Shown piece after piece: positions 24,989-33,034 of a DNA stretch of 39,957 nt (position 1 is the stretch's first letter; each line of letters opens with the position of its first letter). Source of the stretch: an uncultured Phycisphaerales bacterium (GTDB lineage: Bacteria > Planctomycetota > Phycisphaerae > Sedimentisphaerales > Anaerobacaceae); contig CALEZT010000120.1 of NCBI GenBank assembly GCA_937927975.1, positions 1 to 39,957 of the forward strand. The letters are read 5' to 3'. Made by a program: the position numbers and the translations under genes. The notes beneath the pieces are model-generated. The model searched no databases. It was not told the origin of the DNA and saw nothing but the letters and a program-made list of their open reading frames with translations.

Positions 24989-26548
24989 ATGCGATCCGTT
25001 TTGGGTGTTGCATTCCTGATTGCGGCTCTATGCGGCATCTACCTGACCAGTTTCCACAGCTATCTGCTCTTCCATAGCCTGGCGGAGGTCTTCAGCGTCG
25101 TCATTGCCTGCGGCATCTTCATGGTCGCCTGGAACGCCCGATGGCTGCTCCAGAACCACTATCTGCTCTTCGTCGGCATCGCGTATCTGTTTGTCGGAGG
25201 CATCGACATCCTGCACACGCTGGCCTATAAGGGCATGGGGGTCTTCGCAGGCGAGGACGCCAATCTTCCCACGCAGCTCTGGATCGTCGCCCGATACATG
25301 GAAGCGGTCTCTCTGTTGCTGGCCATGGCCTTTCTTCGGCGCAGGCTGATCCCGCACGTGGCCCTTGCGGCCTATGCGTTCGTGACCGGCGTTCTCCTGG
25401 CCGCGGTTTTCTGGTGGAGGATCTTCCCCGACTGTTATATCGAAGGAACCGGCCTGACGCCCTTCAAGATCTACAGCGAATACGCGATCAGTCTGATCCT
25501 TCTTGGCGTCATAGGGCTGCTGATCCGCAACGCCAAGGCCTTCGAGCCAAAGGTCCTGATTCTCCTGATCGGCTCCATCGCCGCCGCCGCGATTGGCGAA
25601 GTCGCCTTCACCCAGTACCTGAGCGTGTATGGTCCTACGAATCTGGTCGGGCATCTGCTCAAGGTGGTTTCGTTCTATCTGATTTACAAGGCCCTCATCG
25701 AGACGAGCCTGGTCGCGCCGTGGAATCTGCTCTTTCGCGAGCTCAAGCAGAGCGAAGAGGCGCTGCGCGAGCTGAACGCGACGCTCGAGAGTCGCGTGGC
25801 CGAGCGGACGGAGGAACTGGAGCATCGGGCCTGGCAGCTACAGAAGCTGAGTCTGGAGCTTTCCCAGGCGGAGGACCGCGAGCGGAGGCGACTGGCGGAG
25901 ATCCTTCACGACGACTTGCAGCAGCAGATCGCGGCGGCCAAGTTCCACGTCGCGCTGATCGGCGGTCGAGTCAAGGACGATCCCTTTCTCCGAGAGGCCG
26001 CCGCGACGACCGACCAGATGCTCCGAGAGGCCGGGCAAACGTCTCGGAGGCTGTCTCACGAGTTGTGTCCGGCGGTCCTTCAGCACGGCACGCTCGTCGA
26101 GGCGATGGAATGGCTGGCGGATCAAATGCACACCAAGCACGGCCTGGTTGTGCGGGTCGATGCCGCCGGCAGTGTGGACTCGCGCAGCGATGCCCTCAAG
26201 AGCTTTCTCTATCGTGCGGTCCAGGAACTGCTGTTCAACGTGGTCAAGCACGCCGGGGTGAAGGAAGCCGCCGTCCGGGTCCGTCGAATGGGCGAGTGTC
26301 TCGGTCTGTCCGTGGCGGACCGGGGGCGAGGCTTCGACCCGCAGACCCTCAAGGCCCTCAAGGGATTCGGCCTGTTCAGCATTCGCGAACGCGTCGAGTT
26401 CCTGGGCGGTCGAATGAAGATCCGCAGCGTCGAAGGGCAGGGCGCCACGTTCCGAATCGTCGTTCCGGACGGGGAGTCTTCCCTGGCGGCCAAGAGCCCG
26501 GAGGCAGTAGCTTCGTTTGGAGTTGACGAACCGGGACGGACTTCTTAG
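24989..26548 (+). CDS. MASE3-domain sensor histidine kinase
   Basis: A 519-residue membrane histidine kinase. Residues 1-235 form about seven or eight membrane helices typical of the MASE3 sensor ([33 protein letters not shown]). A coiled coil (240-290) leads to a HisKA_3 dimerisation domain with phospho-acceptor His307 ([16 protein letters not shown]), then an HATPase domain with the N box ([12 protein letters not shown]), G1 (DRGRGFD) and G2 ([16 protein letters not shown]). This NarL/DegS class normally phosphorylates a LuxR-type regulator; none is encoded in the window, so it is an orphan. Start 24989 has GAGGTGG close by. The longer upstream frame is antisense to the DUF134 gene and not used. 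Confidence 0.9.
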   Translation: MRSVLGVAFLIAALCGIYLTSFHSYLLFHSLAEVFSVVIACGIFMVAWNARWLLQNHYLLFVGIAYLFVGGIDILHTLAYKGMGVFAGEDANLPTQLWIVARYMEAVSLLLAMAFLRRRLIPHVALAAYAFVTGVLLAAVFWWRIFPDCYIEGTGLTPFKIYSEYAISLILLGVIGLLIRNAKAFEPKVLILLIGSIAAAAIGEVAFTQYLSVYGPTNLVGHLLKVVSFYLIYKALIETSLVAPWNLLFRELKQSEEALRELNATLESRVAERTEELEHRAWQLQKLSLELSQAEDRERRRLAEILHDDLQQQIAAAKFHVALIGGRVKDDPFLREAAATTDQMLREAGQTSRRLSHELCPAVLQHGTLVEAMEWLADQMHTKHGLVVRVDAAGSVDSRSDALKSFLYRAVQELLFNVVKHAGVKEAAVRVRRMGECLGLSVADRGRGFDPQTLKALKGFGLFSIRERVEFLGGRMKIRSVEGQGATFRIVVPDGESSLAAKSPEAVASFGVDEPGRTS

Positions 26549-26588
26549 GATAGGGCTTCTATCGAATCCCTATCCGAAAGGAGTTGCC

Positions 26589-27488
26589 ATGCAGGCCATA
26601 CAACAGACCGAGGTTCCCGGCTACACCCCGATGCGCGGCAAGGTCCGCGACGTTTACGACCTGGGCGACAAGATGCTGATCGTCGCCACCGACCGGATCA
26701 GCGCATTCGACGTCGTCATGGCCAACGGGATCCCCTGCAAGGGGATCGTCCTGACGCAGATCTCCAGGTTCTGGTTCGACTTCCTCACCGGCCAGGTCGA
26801 GCACCATCTCCTTTCGGACGACGTGAAGGACTTCCCCAAGCCCTTCGCCGACCGGGCGGACCAGTTCAAGGGCCGCAGCATGCTGGTCAAGAAGGTCCAG
26901 GTCCTGCCGATCGAGTGCGTGGTCCGCGGATACCTGGCGGGCTCGGGCTGGAAGGAATACCAGAAGTCCGGCACCGTCTGCGGGATCAAGCTGCCGGCGG
27001 GATTGCGACAGTGCGACAAGCTGCCCAAGCCGATCTTCACGCCTTCGACCAAGGCCGAGCGGGGCACGCACGACGAGAATATCAGCTTCGAGGAAACGGT
27101 CAAGACCATCGGGCGCCAGAAGGCCGAGTACGTCCGCGACCGGAGCATCGAGGTCTTTCAGAAGGCCGGACGCTACGCCGAGACTCGCGGGATCATCCTG
27201 GCCGACACCAAGTTCGAGTGGGGCCTGACCCCCGACGGCAAGATCATCCTGATCGACGAGGTCCTCACGCCGGACTCGTCGCGGTTCTGGCCCGCCGACA
27301 AGTACGCCGCCGGCCGGGACCAGGAGAGCTTCGACAAGCAGTTCGTCCGCAACTATCTCGAAGAGATTAAGTTCAACAAGTCGGGTCCCGGCGTCGAGCT
27401 GCCCCCCGACATCGTCGAGAAGACCGGCGCCAAGTACATCGAAGCCTACGAGCGCCTGACCGGCAAGCCCTTCACTTGGAAGTCGTGA
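26589..27488 (+). CDS. purC: Phosphoribosylaminoimidazole-succinocarboxamide synthase
   Basis: SAICAR synthetase joins aspartate to CAIR with ATP in purine synthesis, in the cytoplasm. The 299-residue protein has the expected order: [20 protein letters not shown] near the start (ATP-binding beta-sheet), SAFDVVM, the [20 protein letters not shown] signature (second PROSITE-type motif region), and [20 protein letters not shown] followed by [13 protein letters not shown] with the metal-binding acidic residues. Length fits the longer, eukaryote-like bacterial form. AAAGGAG precedes ATG 26589. It stands alone, 40 bp downstream of the histidine kinase, with no other purine gene nearby. Confidence 0.97.
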   Translation: MQAIQQTEVPGYTPMRGKVRDVYDLGDKMLIVATDRISAFDVVMANGIPCKGIVLTQISRFWFDFLTGQVEHHLLSDDVKDFPKPFADRADQFKGRSMLVKKVQVLPIECVVRGYLAGSGWKEYQKSGTVCGIKLPAGLRQCDKLPKPIFTPSTKAERGTHDENISFEETVKTIGRQKAEYVRDRSIEVFQKAGRYAETRGIILADTKFEWGLTPDGKIILIDEVLTPDSSRFWPADKYAAGRDQESFDKQFVRNYLEEIKFNKSGPGVELPPDIVEKTGAKYIEAYERLTGKPFTWKS

Positions 27489-27642
27489 CGCAGTTCAGAA
27501 GGACTCGCGCAGAGACGCGGAGACGCAGAGGATGATGTAGGGTGGGTCCTTGCCCCACGCGTTCGGTGTCTCCGTGAGACCATCGGATTCTGGCAGGGTG
27601 GCATCGACAAGCGGCAGCTTGTCGATGGCTTGACGGTGGAAT

Positions 27643-27885
27643 ATGCGAGAGAGATCATTGGATTCTGTCAGAGTCTTCTTCGCGGATAAGCCGCGGGTCA
27701 TACGCGAGCTGCGCGACTGGGCTGCCCGGCTGATGCGGGAGCGGGCGGACGTGGAGAAGGTTGGCCTGTTCGGCTCCCACGCGACGGGCACTTACGGCCC
27801 GCGCAGCGCCGCCGACCTCGACAGCTTCCGACAGGACGGCTCGCCCTGGATCACGCACATCCTTAAGGAAGTCGTCTGGCTCTGA
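27643..27885 (+). pseudogene. Truncated nucleotidyltransferase-like gene
   Basis: An 80-residue frame whose centre, VEKVGLFGSHATGTYGPRSA followed by ADLD, matches the MNT-type (Pol-beta superfamily) nucleotidyltransferase motif GSx(n)D.D. The region after ADLD is unrelated to the family: the second acidic strand is missing and the frame ends after a few hydrophobic residues. Family members are usually around 100 residues or more and often sit beside a HEPN gene, absent here. No ribosome site is evident. I read it as a decayed fragment of a minimal nucleotidyltransferase, perhaps from a former MNT-HEPN toxin-antitoxin pair; that last point is speculation. Confidence 0.55.
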
Positions 27886-27911
27886 CTGCTTGTTTGCCGC
27901 AGAAGACGCTT

Positions 27912-27984
27912 GCGTAGGGTGCGTACCACGCACCATCTTCTGTCCCATTCAGCGGTTCAATGGTGCGTGGTACGCACCCTACGC
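27912..27984. repeat. 25-bp perfect inverted repeat
   Basis: The left arm (27912-27936) starts GCGTAGGGTGCGTACCACGC; the right arm (27960-27984) is its exact reverse complement; the spacer is 23 nt. GTAGGGTGCGT elements of this type are scattered in many genomes. Likely a MITE-like or REP-like element; not followed by a T-run. Confidence 0.9.
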
Positions 27985-28179
27985 TTCCCGCTGCCAGCCG
28001 GAGGCTGCAACGCGAAAAACCTCCCTTCCACGACCGCTTCGGGCGTGCCGCTCCGGCGGTTCCGACGATCTCCGAAATCCCGTGAAGAACCCGAAATTCC
28101 GGGCCGGATCTCCGTTTTTCGTGTAATCTGACCGTCCGGCGGGTGTCTCTATTGTGAAGACTCGGATGCGGAGTTGCGA

Positions 28180-28776
28180 TTGGACGAACGCTGCGACAAA
28201 GATCTGGTGATCGCTTCGTGCGGAGGGGACCGGACGGCGTACGCCTCGCTGGTCCGGCGGCACTATGGGCACGTCTTCCTGGTCTGTCTTGGCGTGCTGG
28301 GCAACGTCCACGACGCCGAGGATGTCGCCCAGGACGCCATGATCCGAGGCTTTCGGCGGGTCCGCCAGTTCCGCGACGCCAGCCAGTTCGGCGCTTGGAT
28401 CGTCGCGATTGCGCGGAACCTGAGCATCAACCAGCTCCGCAAGCGAAAGAGCCGGGAAGAAGCGGTGAGCGAGTGGTCGGCAGTGCCCGGCGTCGCGCGT
28501 GTCGCGGGCATCCTGCCCGCGTGTAGTGAAGGCGTCCCGCCTTCGGATCGCGGACGGGACGTCCGCGACACGGATGCTTCTGAGGATCTCCAGCGGGCGG
28601 TGGCCCGGCTGCCGTCGGATCTGCGACTGCCGCTGGTGATGTACTACTTCGACGGCCAGGACGTGAAGACCGTCGCCAGGATGCTGGAGATGTCGCCCTC
28701 CGGCGTCTACCTGAAACTGCGAACCGCGATCAAAGAGCTGCACGAGATGCTCACGACGCAAGGAGACACCCCATGA
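28180..28776 (+). CDS. ECF RNA polymerase sigma factor (sigma-70 family)
   Basis: A 198-residue ECF sigma factor. Region 2 spans about residues 10-85 (LGNVHDAEDVAQDAMIRGFR is the core-binding helix; FGAWIVAIARNLSINQLRKR the -10-recognition part). Region 4 spans about 135-190 (LPSDLRLPLVMYYFDG then VARMLEMSPSGVYLKLRTAI). The linker at about 107-130 is encoded by a palindromic repeat (28500-28570), so it is longer than usual. Start TTG 28180 (MDERCDKDLVIA) is chosen because GGAG lies exactly six bases upstream; the TTG at 28174 abuts that site. It overlaps the anti-sigma gene by four bases. Confidence 0.88.
   Translation: MDERCDKDLVIASCGGDRTAYASLVRRHYGHVFLVCLGVLGNVHDAEDVAQDAMIRGFRRVRQFRDASQFGAWIVAIARNLSINQLRKRKSREEAVSEWSAVPGVARVAGILPACSEGVPPSDRGRDVRDTDASEDLQRAVARLPSDLRLPLVMYYFDGQDVKTVARMLEMSPSGVYLKLRTAIKELHEMLTTQGDTP
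28500..28570. repeat. Intragenic TGTCGCGG palindromic element, copy 2
   Basis: Ends TGTCGCGG (28500-28507) and CCGCGACA (28563-28570), with inner hairpins GCGGGCATCCTGCCCGC and GAAGGCGTCCCGCCTTC. It is translated in frame within the ECF sigma factor as a segment containing EGVPPSDRGRDVRDT, between regions 2 and 4. The same peptide appears in copy 3 at 35966-36012. Confidence 0.8.
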
Positions 28777-29495
28777 ACAGGTTCTGCCCGGACATGCAGG
28801 ATCGGATTGTTGATTTTCTGCTTGGGGCCCTGGATGAGCCACAAGCTCGGGCCGTGCAGGAGCATCTGGCGGGCTGTGAAGGCTGCCGGCAGTACCTGGA
28901 TGATCTCAAGCGGCAGGGCGCCGACTTGGCTGAGCTGGGCGGACGAATCGCCGCCGATATGAATGACCGTCAAGACAAGGTGGTCCAGGCTCTGCGGGAA
29001 GTCACGCCCGCCGTGCGGGTTGTGCCCATGCTGAGCAGACTCGCGAGAATCGCCGTCGCGGCCGTGCTGGTCCTCGGGGCCGGTGTGGTGATCGGCAGGC
29101 TGACGGCCCCGCGGCCCGTCAATGTCGAGCGGCTCCGGGCGGATTTGGAAGCGTCGATTGTTGCTTCGCTCAAGCCCGCGGTGCAGGAGAGCGTTCTGGC
29201 GGGACTGGATGAGCGGCTGGCCGCCGCCCTGGCAGGCAACGATGCGAAGCTGCGGGGCGAGGTGGCCGAGCAGATCCGCCGGGACCTCGAATCGTTCGCG
29301 TCCCGATTCGCGTCGGACTCCGAGGAGCGGATGGACAAGCGGTTCGCCGATCTGATCGACGCGATCGAGGCCGCCCGTGTGACGGACCGCCGGCAAGTGG
29401 CGCGGGCTCTGGAGCAGATCAAAGCCCAGACCGGCGCGGGCCTGCGATCCGTCGCGGCCCTGACGAACCCCGCCCCGGCGACGGCGGAGAACTGA
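28773..29495 (+). CDS. Membrane anti-sigma factor with zinc-finger domain
   Basis: A 240-residue partner of the upstream ECF sigma factor. The N-terminal zf-HC2/ASD-like domain carries Cys5 and the HLAGCEGC motif (His-x3-Cys-x2-Cys at about 27-34), which usually holds the sigma factor through a zinc site. One membrane helix follows (about 88-108). The outside part is a long Ala/Glu/Arg-rich helix, probably a coiled coil (110-225), without a recognisable sensor domain. The ATGA overlap with the sigma gene implies coupled translation at a fixed ratio. What signal triggers release is not visible. Confidence 0.88.
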   Translation: MNRFCPDMQDRIVDFLLGALDEPQARAVQEHLAGCEGCRQYLDDLKRQGADLAELGGRIAADMNDRQDKVVQALREVTPAVRVVPMLSRLARIAVAAVLVLGAGVVIGRLTAPRPVNVERLRADLEASIVASLKPAVQESVLAGLDERLAAALAGNDAKLRGEVAEQIRRDLESFASRFASDSEERMDKRFADLIDAIEAARVTDRRQVARALEQIKAQTGAGLRSVAALTNPAPATAEN

Positions 29496-29855
29496 AATGA
29501 AGGAAGAACCTGGCTATTATCTTGGGGACTATGTCCCCAAACCCCTGGCATTTATCGCTTTGGGCCAATGGCATGGTTCAAAAGGAGCGGCGTCGAGGAA
29601 AAGACGCCTTCACGCAGGGCGATCGTGTGTTTGTGTTGCAGCGTCGCTGTGGGAAGACTCCGCGGCGCGTCGGTTTCTAGAGACGGCGCGAGGCGTTAGC
29701 TTCTGTTGCTTCGAAGGTATGAATGCCATGCGATTATATGGCGATGATCTCATCATCATGCTGCTGGCCCAAAGCGCAAAATGCCAGGGGCCTCGGGGAC
29801 GGCGTCCCCGCTCTTCGAATGCGTTACGCATCGATCCTATGAAAGGACAAAGACC
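29496..29855. other. Repeat-filled gap before the secreted protein
   Basis: No gene. Mostly the CATGCTG-family pair (29547-29786), then a GGGACGGCGTCCCC hairpin (about 29798-29811) just ahead of the next gene's ribosome site. Confidence 0.6.
29547..29786. repeat. CATGCTG-family paired inverted repeat, copy 2
   Basis: The right arm (29758-29786) reads CATGCTGCTGGCCCAAAGCG then CAAAATGCC; the left arm (29547-29574) is its near reverse complement (GGCATTTATCGCTTTGGGCC then AATGGCATG). The interior (about 180 bp) differs from the other copies. Confidence 0.75.
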
Positions 29856-31391
29856 ATGACACGCGGCAATCGAATTCTCGCAACGCTTCTGGTACTGGGT
29901 TTGTTGAGTGTGGGTTTCGGTGGGACGGCGTGGGCCGCCGACAGCAAGACCTTCACGATCGGTGGCTTTGCCGTCGTGGGCGGCGTGGAGATGGTAGGAT
30001 TGCCTGGCAAGGTCGTGACGGACAAGAACGGCGCCTATAGTGCTCGGGTCCCGCGTGGCTGGTCGGGTCGCGTCACGCCCACAAAACCGGGGTATGTATT
30101 CGAGCCCTACGCCAGAGAGTACGAGCCGATCAGCGAGAGTTTCACGCGGGAGAACTACACCGCCAGGATGGGACCGCGCGTCATCTCGGGGACCGTCGGC
30201 GTGCCGGGCGTGAAGTTCAAGAGCCCGTCGGGCGAGTTTGTCTCGGACGATCAGGGGAAATTCTCCGTCGAAGTCCCGAGCGATCTGAACGGCTATGTGA
30301 TGCCGATCAAGGAAGGCTATACCTTTGACCCGCCTTTTGTCGCCTTCGGTCCGACCAGCAGGATCGACACCGTGCACTTCACGCCCCGTCCGCTCACGGT
30401 CACGATCTCCGACGTCATCAAGGCCGGCAACGAGCCGATCCAGGGTGTGACCGTCTCGGCGCAGCCGGGGGGCTATACCGCCGTCACCGATGCCCAGGGC
30501 AGGTACAGCCTGAGAGTGCCTCGCGGATGGAGCGGGAGCCTGACCTTCTCCAAGCCGGGATTCGATTTCGTCGGCGGGCGCGAGTACCGCAATGTCACCG
30601 CCGACATCACCGACGGCAAATCCGTCCCGGCCGAGGACGAGTGGCCGCCGGAGCCGTCGGGAGGGTCGCGAGGGGGCGTCTCGATCTCGGCCGGCAACGT
30701 CCTGGTGATCCCTACTGGCGACACCTCCGCGGAGAAGATCGCAGAGACGACCGAGGACTTGCGGGTGATGCTGCAGATCCTCCGCGAGAAGCTCAGCGAG
30801 CCGCGGATGATTCGGGGCGTCCTGCGGGACTATGGCAGCCTCCTCGGAGACGATCGCAGGGCGGAGGCGATCTACCTCCAGGGCTCCGCGGCCCTGTTCG
30901 TGATCGGGTCGGACTTCCCGCCTTCATCCCCGGCGCAGCAGCCAGGCCAAGGCGAGCCCCCGAGCCGATCGCAGGGCGAGGCCGCCGATCCCGTCTGGCA
31001 GCGGACCCGGCAGAGGCTGTATTCGCCTGGCGCCAGGACTCCCAGCCCGTCGGGCCAGACGCAGACGATGACGTTCGAGCAGTTCCAGGAGGAGCTGCTG
31101 CGAAGCCTCAGGCACGCCGCCAACATCCGGCACATCGATCCGAACGAGTTGGTCGTCCTGACCCTCGTCGCACAGAATGAGGGGGCAAGCCGGGCGGTCG
31201 ACGCCGATATGATGAGGCAGTATCGCGAGATCTATGGAAGCGATTACGCGGCGATGTTGGGTCTCGGCGGCCCCGCCCGTTCGGCGACCGTTCTGACCAT
31301 GCAGGCGAAGAAGGCCGACATCGACGCCTTCGCCCAGGGCGCCCTCGATTTCGACCAGTTCCGCCGGAAGGTCAAATCGATCGCGTACTGA
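29856..31391 (+). CDS. Secreted protein with carboxypeptidase-regulatory-like repeats
   Basis: A 511-residue exported protein. A signal peptide (residues 1-27, ending AWAAD) is followed by three beta-sandwich repeats of the CarboxypepD_reg/transthyretin-like kind (about 32-95, 108-170 and 180-255). Each has a D..G.YS.RVPRGWSG-type core and a KPGY or KPGF turn. A spacer rich in Pro, Ser and Gly leads to a helical C-terminal part (about 280-511) that I do not recognise; it contains a second low-complexity stretch (PSSPAQQPGQGEPPSRSQGE). Such repeats generally serve as structural or binding modules on extracellular proteins. GAAAGGA precedes ATG 29856. It may be transcribed on its own. Confidence 0.75.
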   Translation: MTRGNRILATLLVLGLLSVGFGGTAWAADSKTFTIGGFAVVGGVEMVGLPGKVVTDKNGAYSARVPRGWSGRVTPTKPGYVFEPYAREYEPISESFTRENYTARMGPRVISGTVGVPGVKFKSPSGEFVSDDQGKFSVEVPSDLNGYVMPIKEGYTFDPPFVAFGPTSRIDTVHFTPRPLTVTISDVIKAGNEPIQGVTVSAQPGGYTAVTDAQGRYSLRVPRGWSGSLTFSKPGFDFVGGREYRNVTADITDGKSVPAEDEWPPEPSGGSRGGVSISAGNVLVIPTGDTSAEKIAETTEDLRVMLQILREKLSEPRMIRGVLRDYGSLLGDDRRAEAIYLQGSAALFVIGSDFPPSSPAQQPGQGEPPSRSQGEAADPVWQRTRQRLYSPGARTPSPSGQTQTMTFEQFQEELLRSLRHAANIRHIDPNELVVLTLVAQNEGASRAVDADMMRQYREIYGSDYAAMLGLGGPARSATVLTMQAKKADIDAFAQGALDFDQFRRKVKSIAY

Positions 31392-31929
31392 GCCGAATCC
31401 GCAGCGTTTGCGCGGGGTCATGCCCGGTCTCTTTTGAGGCTCATCCGGTTTTCGCGTACTTCGATCCCGCCCAAGCGGGCGCGCCTGGGAGATTTTTGCG
31501 TTTTTCGCCGGCAGCATGCACGGCGTGCCACGCACGCCTGGCTGGTGGCGGCCCGTAGCTGGTGTCTCGGATCACCGGTCACGGATCACCGCTCCATGCT
31601 ATTGGCCCAAAGCGGCAAATCTCCTTCGCACGACCGCCTCGGGCATGCTCTCCTGGAGTCTGCCGGTGGTCTCGTGACGCTGGCGTGCTGCGATTCCTGT
31701 TCATGGCCAAGATCAATTTCCATTCAGCCGTGCAAAGGGGTTGTCTGAGACCTTGCAGCTACAGTCATACACCCCCCCTGACCTCGCCACCCGTTTGCAC
31801 GCGTGAAAGCCGAGATTCTCCCGGAATTTTGAATCACGACCGCTCGATCCCCGCCTTTCTACGGGTTTTGGATGAAGCCCCAGGGTATCATGGCAGGGAA
31901 TGGATGAGTCTTTTTCGGGAGGTGTTCCG
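31392..31929. other. Repeat-bearing intergenic region
   Basis: No gene. It carries the third CATGCTG-family pair and a stretch near 31563-31590 (CGGATCACCGGTCACGGATC) of the CACGAGTCACGGGTCAC kind also seen near 260. Nothing is recognised between 31700 and 31900. Confidence 0.6.
31491..31621. repeat. CATGCTG-family paired inverted repeat, copy 3
   Basis: The right arm (31595-31621) reads CATGCTATTGGCCCAAAGCG then GCAAATC; the left arm (31491-31518) is GATTTTTGCGTTTTTCGCCG then GCAGCATG, its imperfect reverse complement. Same arm order as copies 1 and 2. Confidence 0.7.
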
Positions 31930-32784
31930 ATGCGAACGAAAACCATCAGACAGGCGTTGCGTTCCTGCGCGATTGCAGGCGTGCTGATGTGCCTGACGGC
32001 CGACGTCCTGTATTCGCAGGTCCAGCCGCGAACCGCGACCCAGCCCCCGAGCCGCAGGCAGCGTCAGCAGGATCAGACCCTGTCTCTTCAATCCAGTCAA
32101 TCCGGTCAACTGGGTCAATCGGGTCAATCAGGTCAGCCGGACTTCGCCCGCCGGATGGCGGAACGCCACATGCAGCAGATGCAGGAAATGCAGCGGGACA
32201 TGGAGGAGATGCAGCGCCAGGCCGAGGAGAACAAGAACCGGGCCCTTCAACAGGCGGTCGGGGCCTCCGATGAGCAATGGCGACGGCTCAAGCCCAAGCT
32301 GGAACGCATCCTGCAGCTCAAGGCGGAATCGGAAGTCTCGCTGCGTCCGGACTCCGGCGACGGCGGCAACTTCCAGAGCGTTCGTTTCGGCAACCCCTCC
32401 GGCGGCGGCATGGGCGGCGGCTTCATGAGTTTCGGAGGCAGCAGCGGCTTTGGCGGCCCTCCGGGGAACTTCGCCCCCGTGGACATTCTGGACTCCAACG
32501 CTCCGGCGGGACGTTCCACGCCCGGTTCCAGTTCGATGGGTTCCTGGACTACGAATTCCAAGAGCGTGACGGAAATGTCGGAGGGCGAGGTCCTCTGCCA
32601 GGAGTTGCAGCAGTTGCTGCAAGGGCAGAATGTGCCACCCTCTACGATTTCGCAGAAAGTGGCGTCGCTGCGCCGGGTCCGCGCCCAGGCGCGGGACAAC
32701 CTGGCCAAGGCCCGCCAGGAACTTCGAACGATGGTCGCGCCCAACCAGGAGCCGGCCCTGATCATGATGGGATACCTGGACTAG
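31930..32784 (+). CDS. Secreted coiled-coil protein of unknown function
   Basis: I do not recognise the family. The 284-residue product has a signal peptide (about residues 1-29) and a Gln/Ser-rich stretch with a nucleotide-level tandem of 9-base GGGTCAATC-like units (about 32091-32138, giving SGQLGQSGQSGQ). Next come a Met/Gln/Glu-rich coiled coil (MQQMQEMQRDMEEMQRQAEE, about 78-97), a Gly-rich middle with GGGMGGGFMSFGGSSGFGG (about 157-178) and a C-terminal helical segment. The last part (LCQELQQLLQGQNVPP...) resembles helical repeats of other planctomycete periplasmic proteins. Start 31930 has GGGAGG eight bases upstream. Probably periplasmic. Confidence 0.7.
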   Translation: MRTKTIRQALRSCAIAGVLMCLTADVLYSQVQPRTATQPPSRRQRQQDQTLSLQSSQSGQLGQSGQSGQPDFARRMAERHMQQMQEMQRDMEEMQRQAEENKNRALQQAVGASDEQWRRLKPKLERILQLKAESEVSLRPDSGDGGNFQSVRFGNPSGGGMGGGFMSFGGSSGFGGPPGNFAPVDILDSNAPAGRSTPGSSSMGSWTTNSKSVTEMSEGEVLCQELQQLLQGQNVPPSTISQKVASLRRVRAQARDNLAKARQELRTMVAPNQEPALIMMGYLD

Positions 32785-33034
32785 GCCCCTCCCGGCGGGA
32801 ATCGAACGAGGAATCGCGATTCTTCGAAAGAAACCGTGTAACGAAGCGGAGGGACCCTGGACTCACTTGTAGGAACGTGCGACTGCCCGGCGAGGCAGGA
32901 CAGTGCGTGCTCTCGTTGTGTATCGAAAATCCTCAGAATATGTGGAAAAGGCGCTTGACTTCTCGTGAATGCCAGGCGTAAAATAAATGTCAGCGCGGCA
33001 GAAAGCGGATTCATTCAAAAAAAGGAGGTGTACC
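32785..33034. other. Intergenic region with promoter
   Basis: No gene. Contains the sigma-70-like promoter at 32955-32984 and the leader of the next gene. Confidence 0.6.
32955..32984 (+). promoter_or_regulatory. Promoter of the 33035 gene
   Basis: TTGACT (32955-32960), 18-bp spacer, TAAAAT (32979-32984), about 50 bp before the start codon. One mismatch from consensus in each box. Confidence 0.7.

Larger units (their letters stand above)
27489..28179. other. Intergenic region with remnants and hairpins
   Basis: Holds a degenerate CACAGAG-like arm (27507-27535), an 11-bp perfect hairpin at 27602-27627 (CATCGACAAGC/GCTTGTCGATG), a nucleotidyltransferase-like fragment and a 25-bp perfect inverted repeat. 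The hairpin has no T-run, so it is not an obvious purC terminator. The last 190 bp before the sigma factor hold nothing I can name. Confidence 0.6.
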
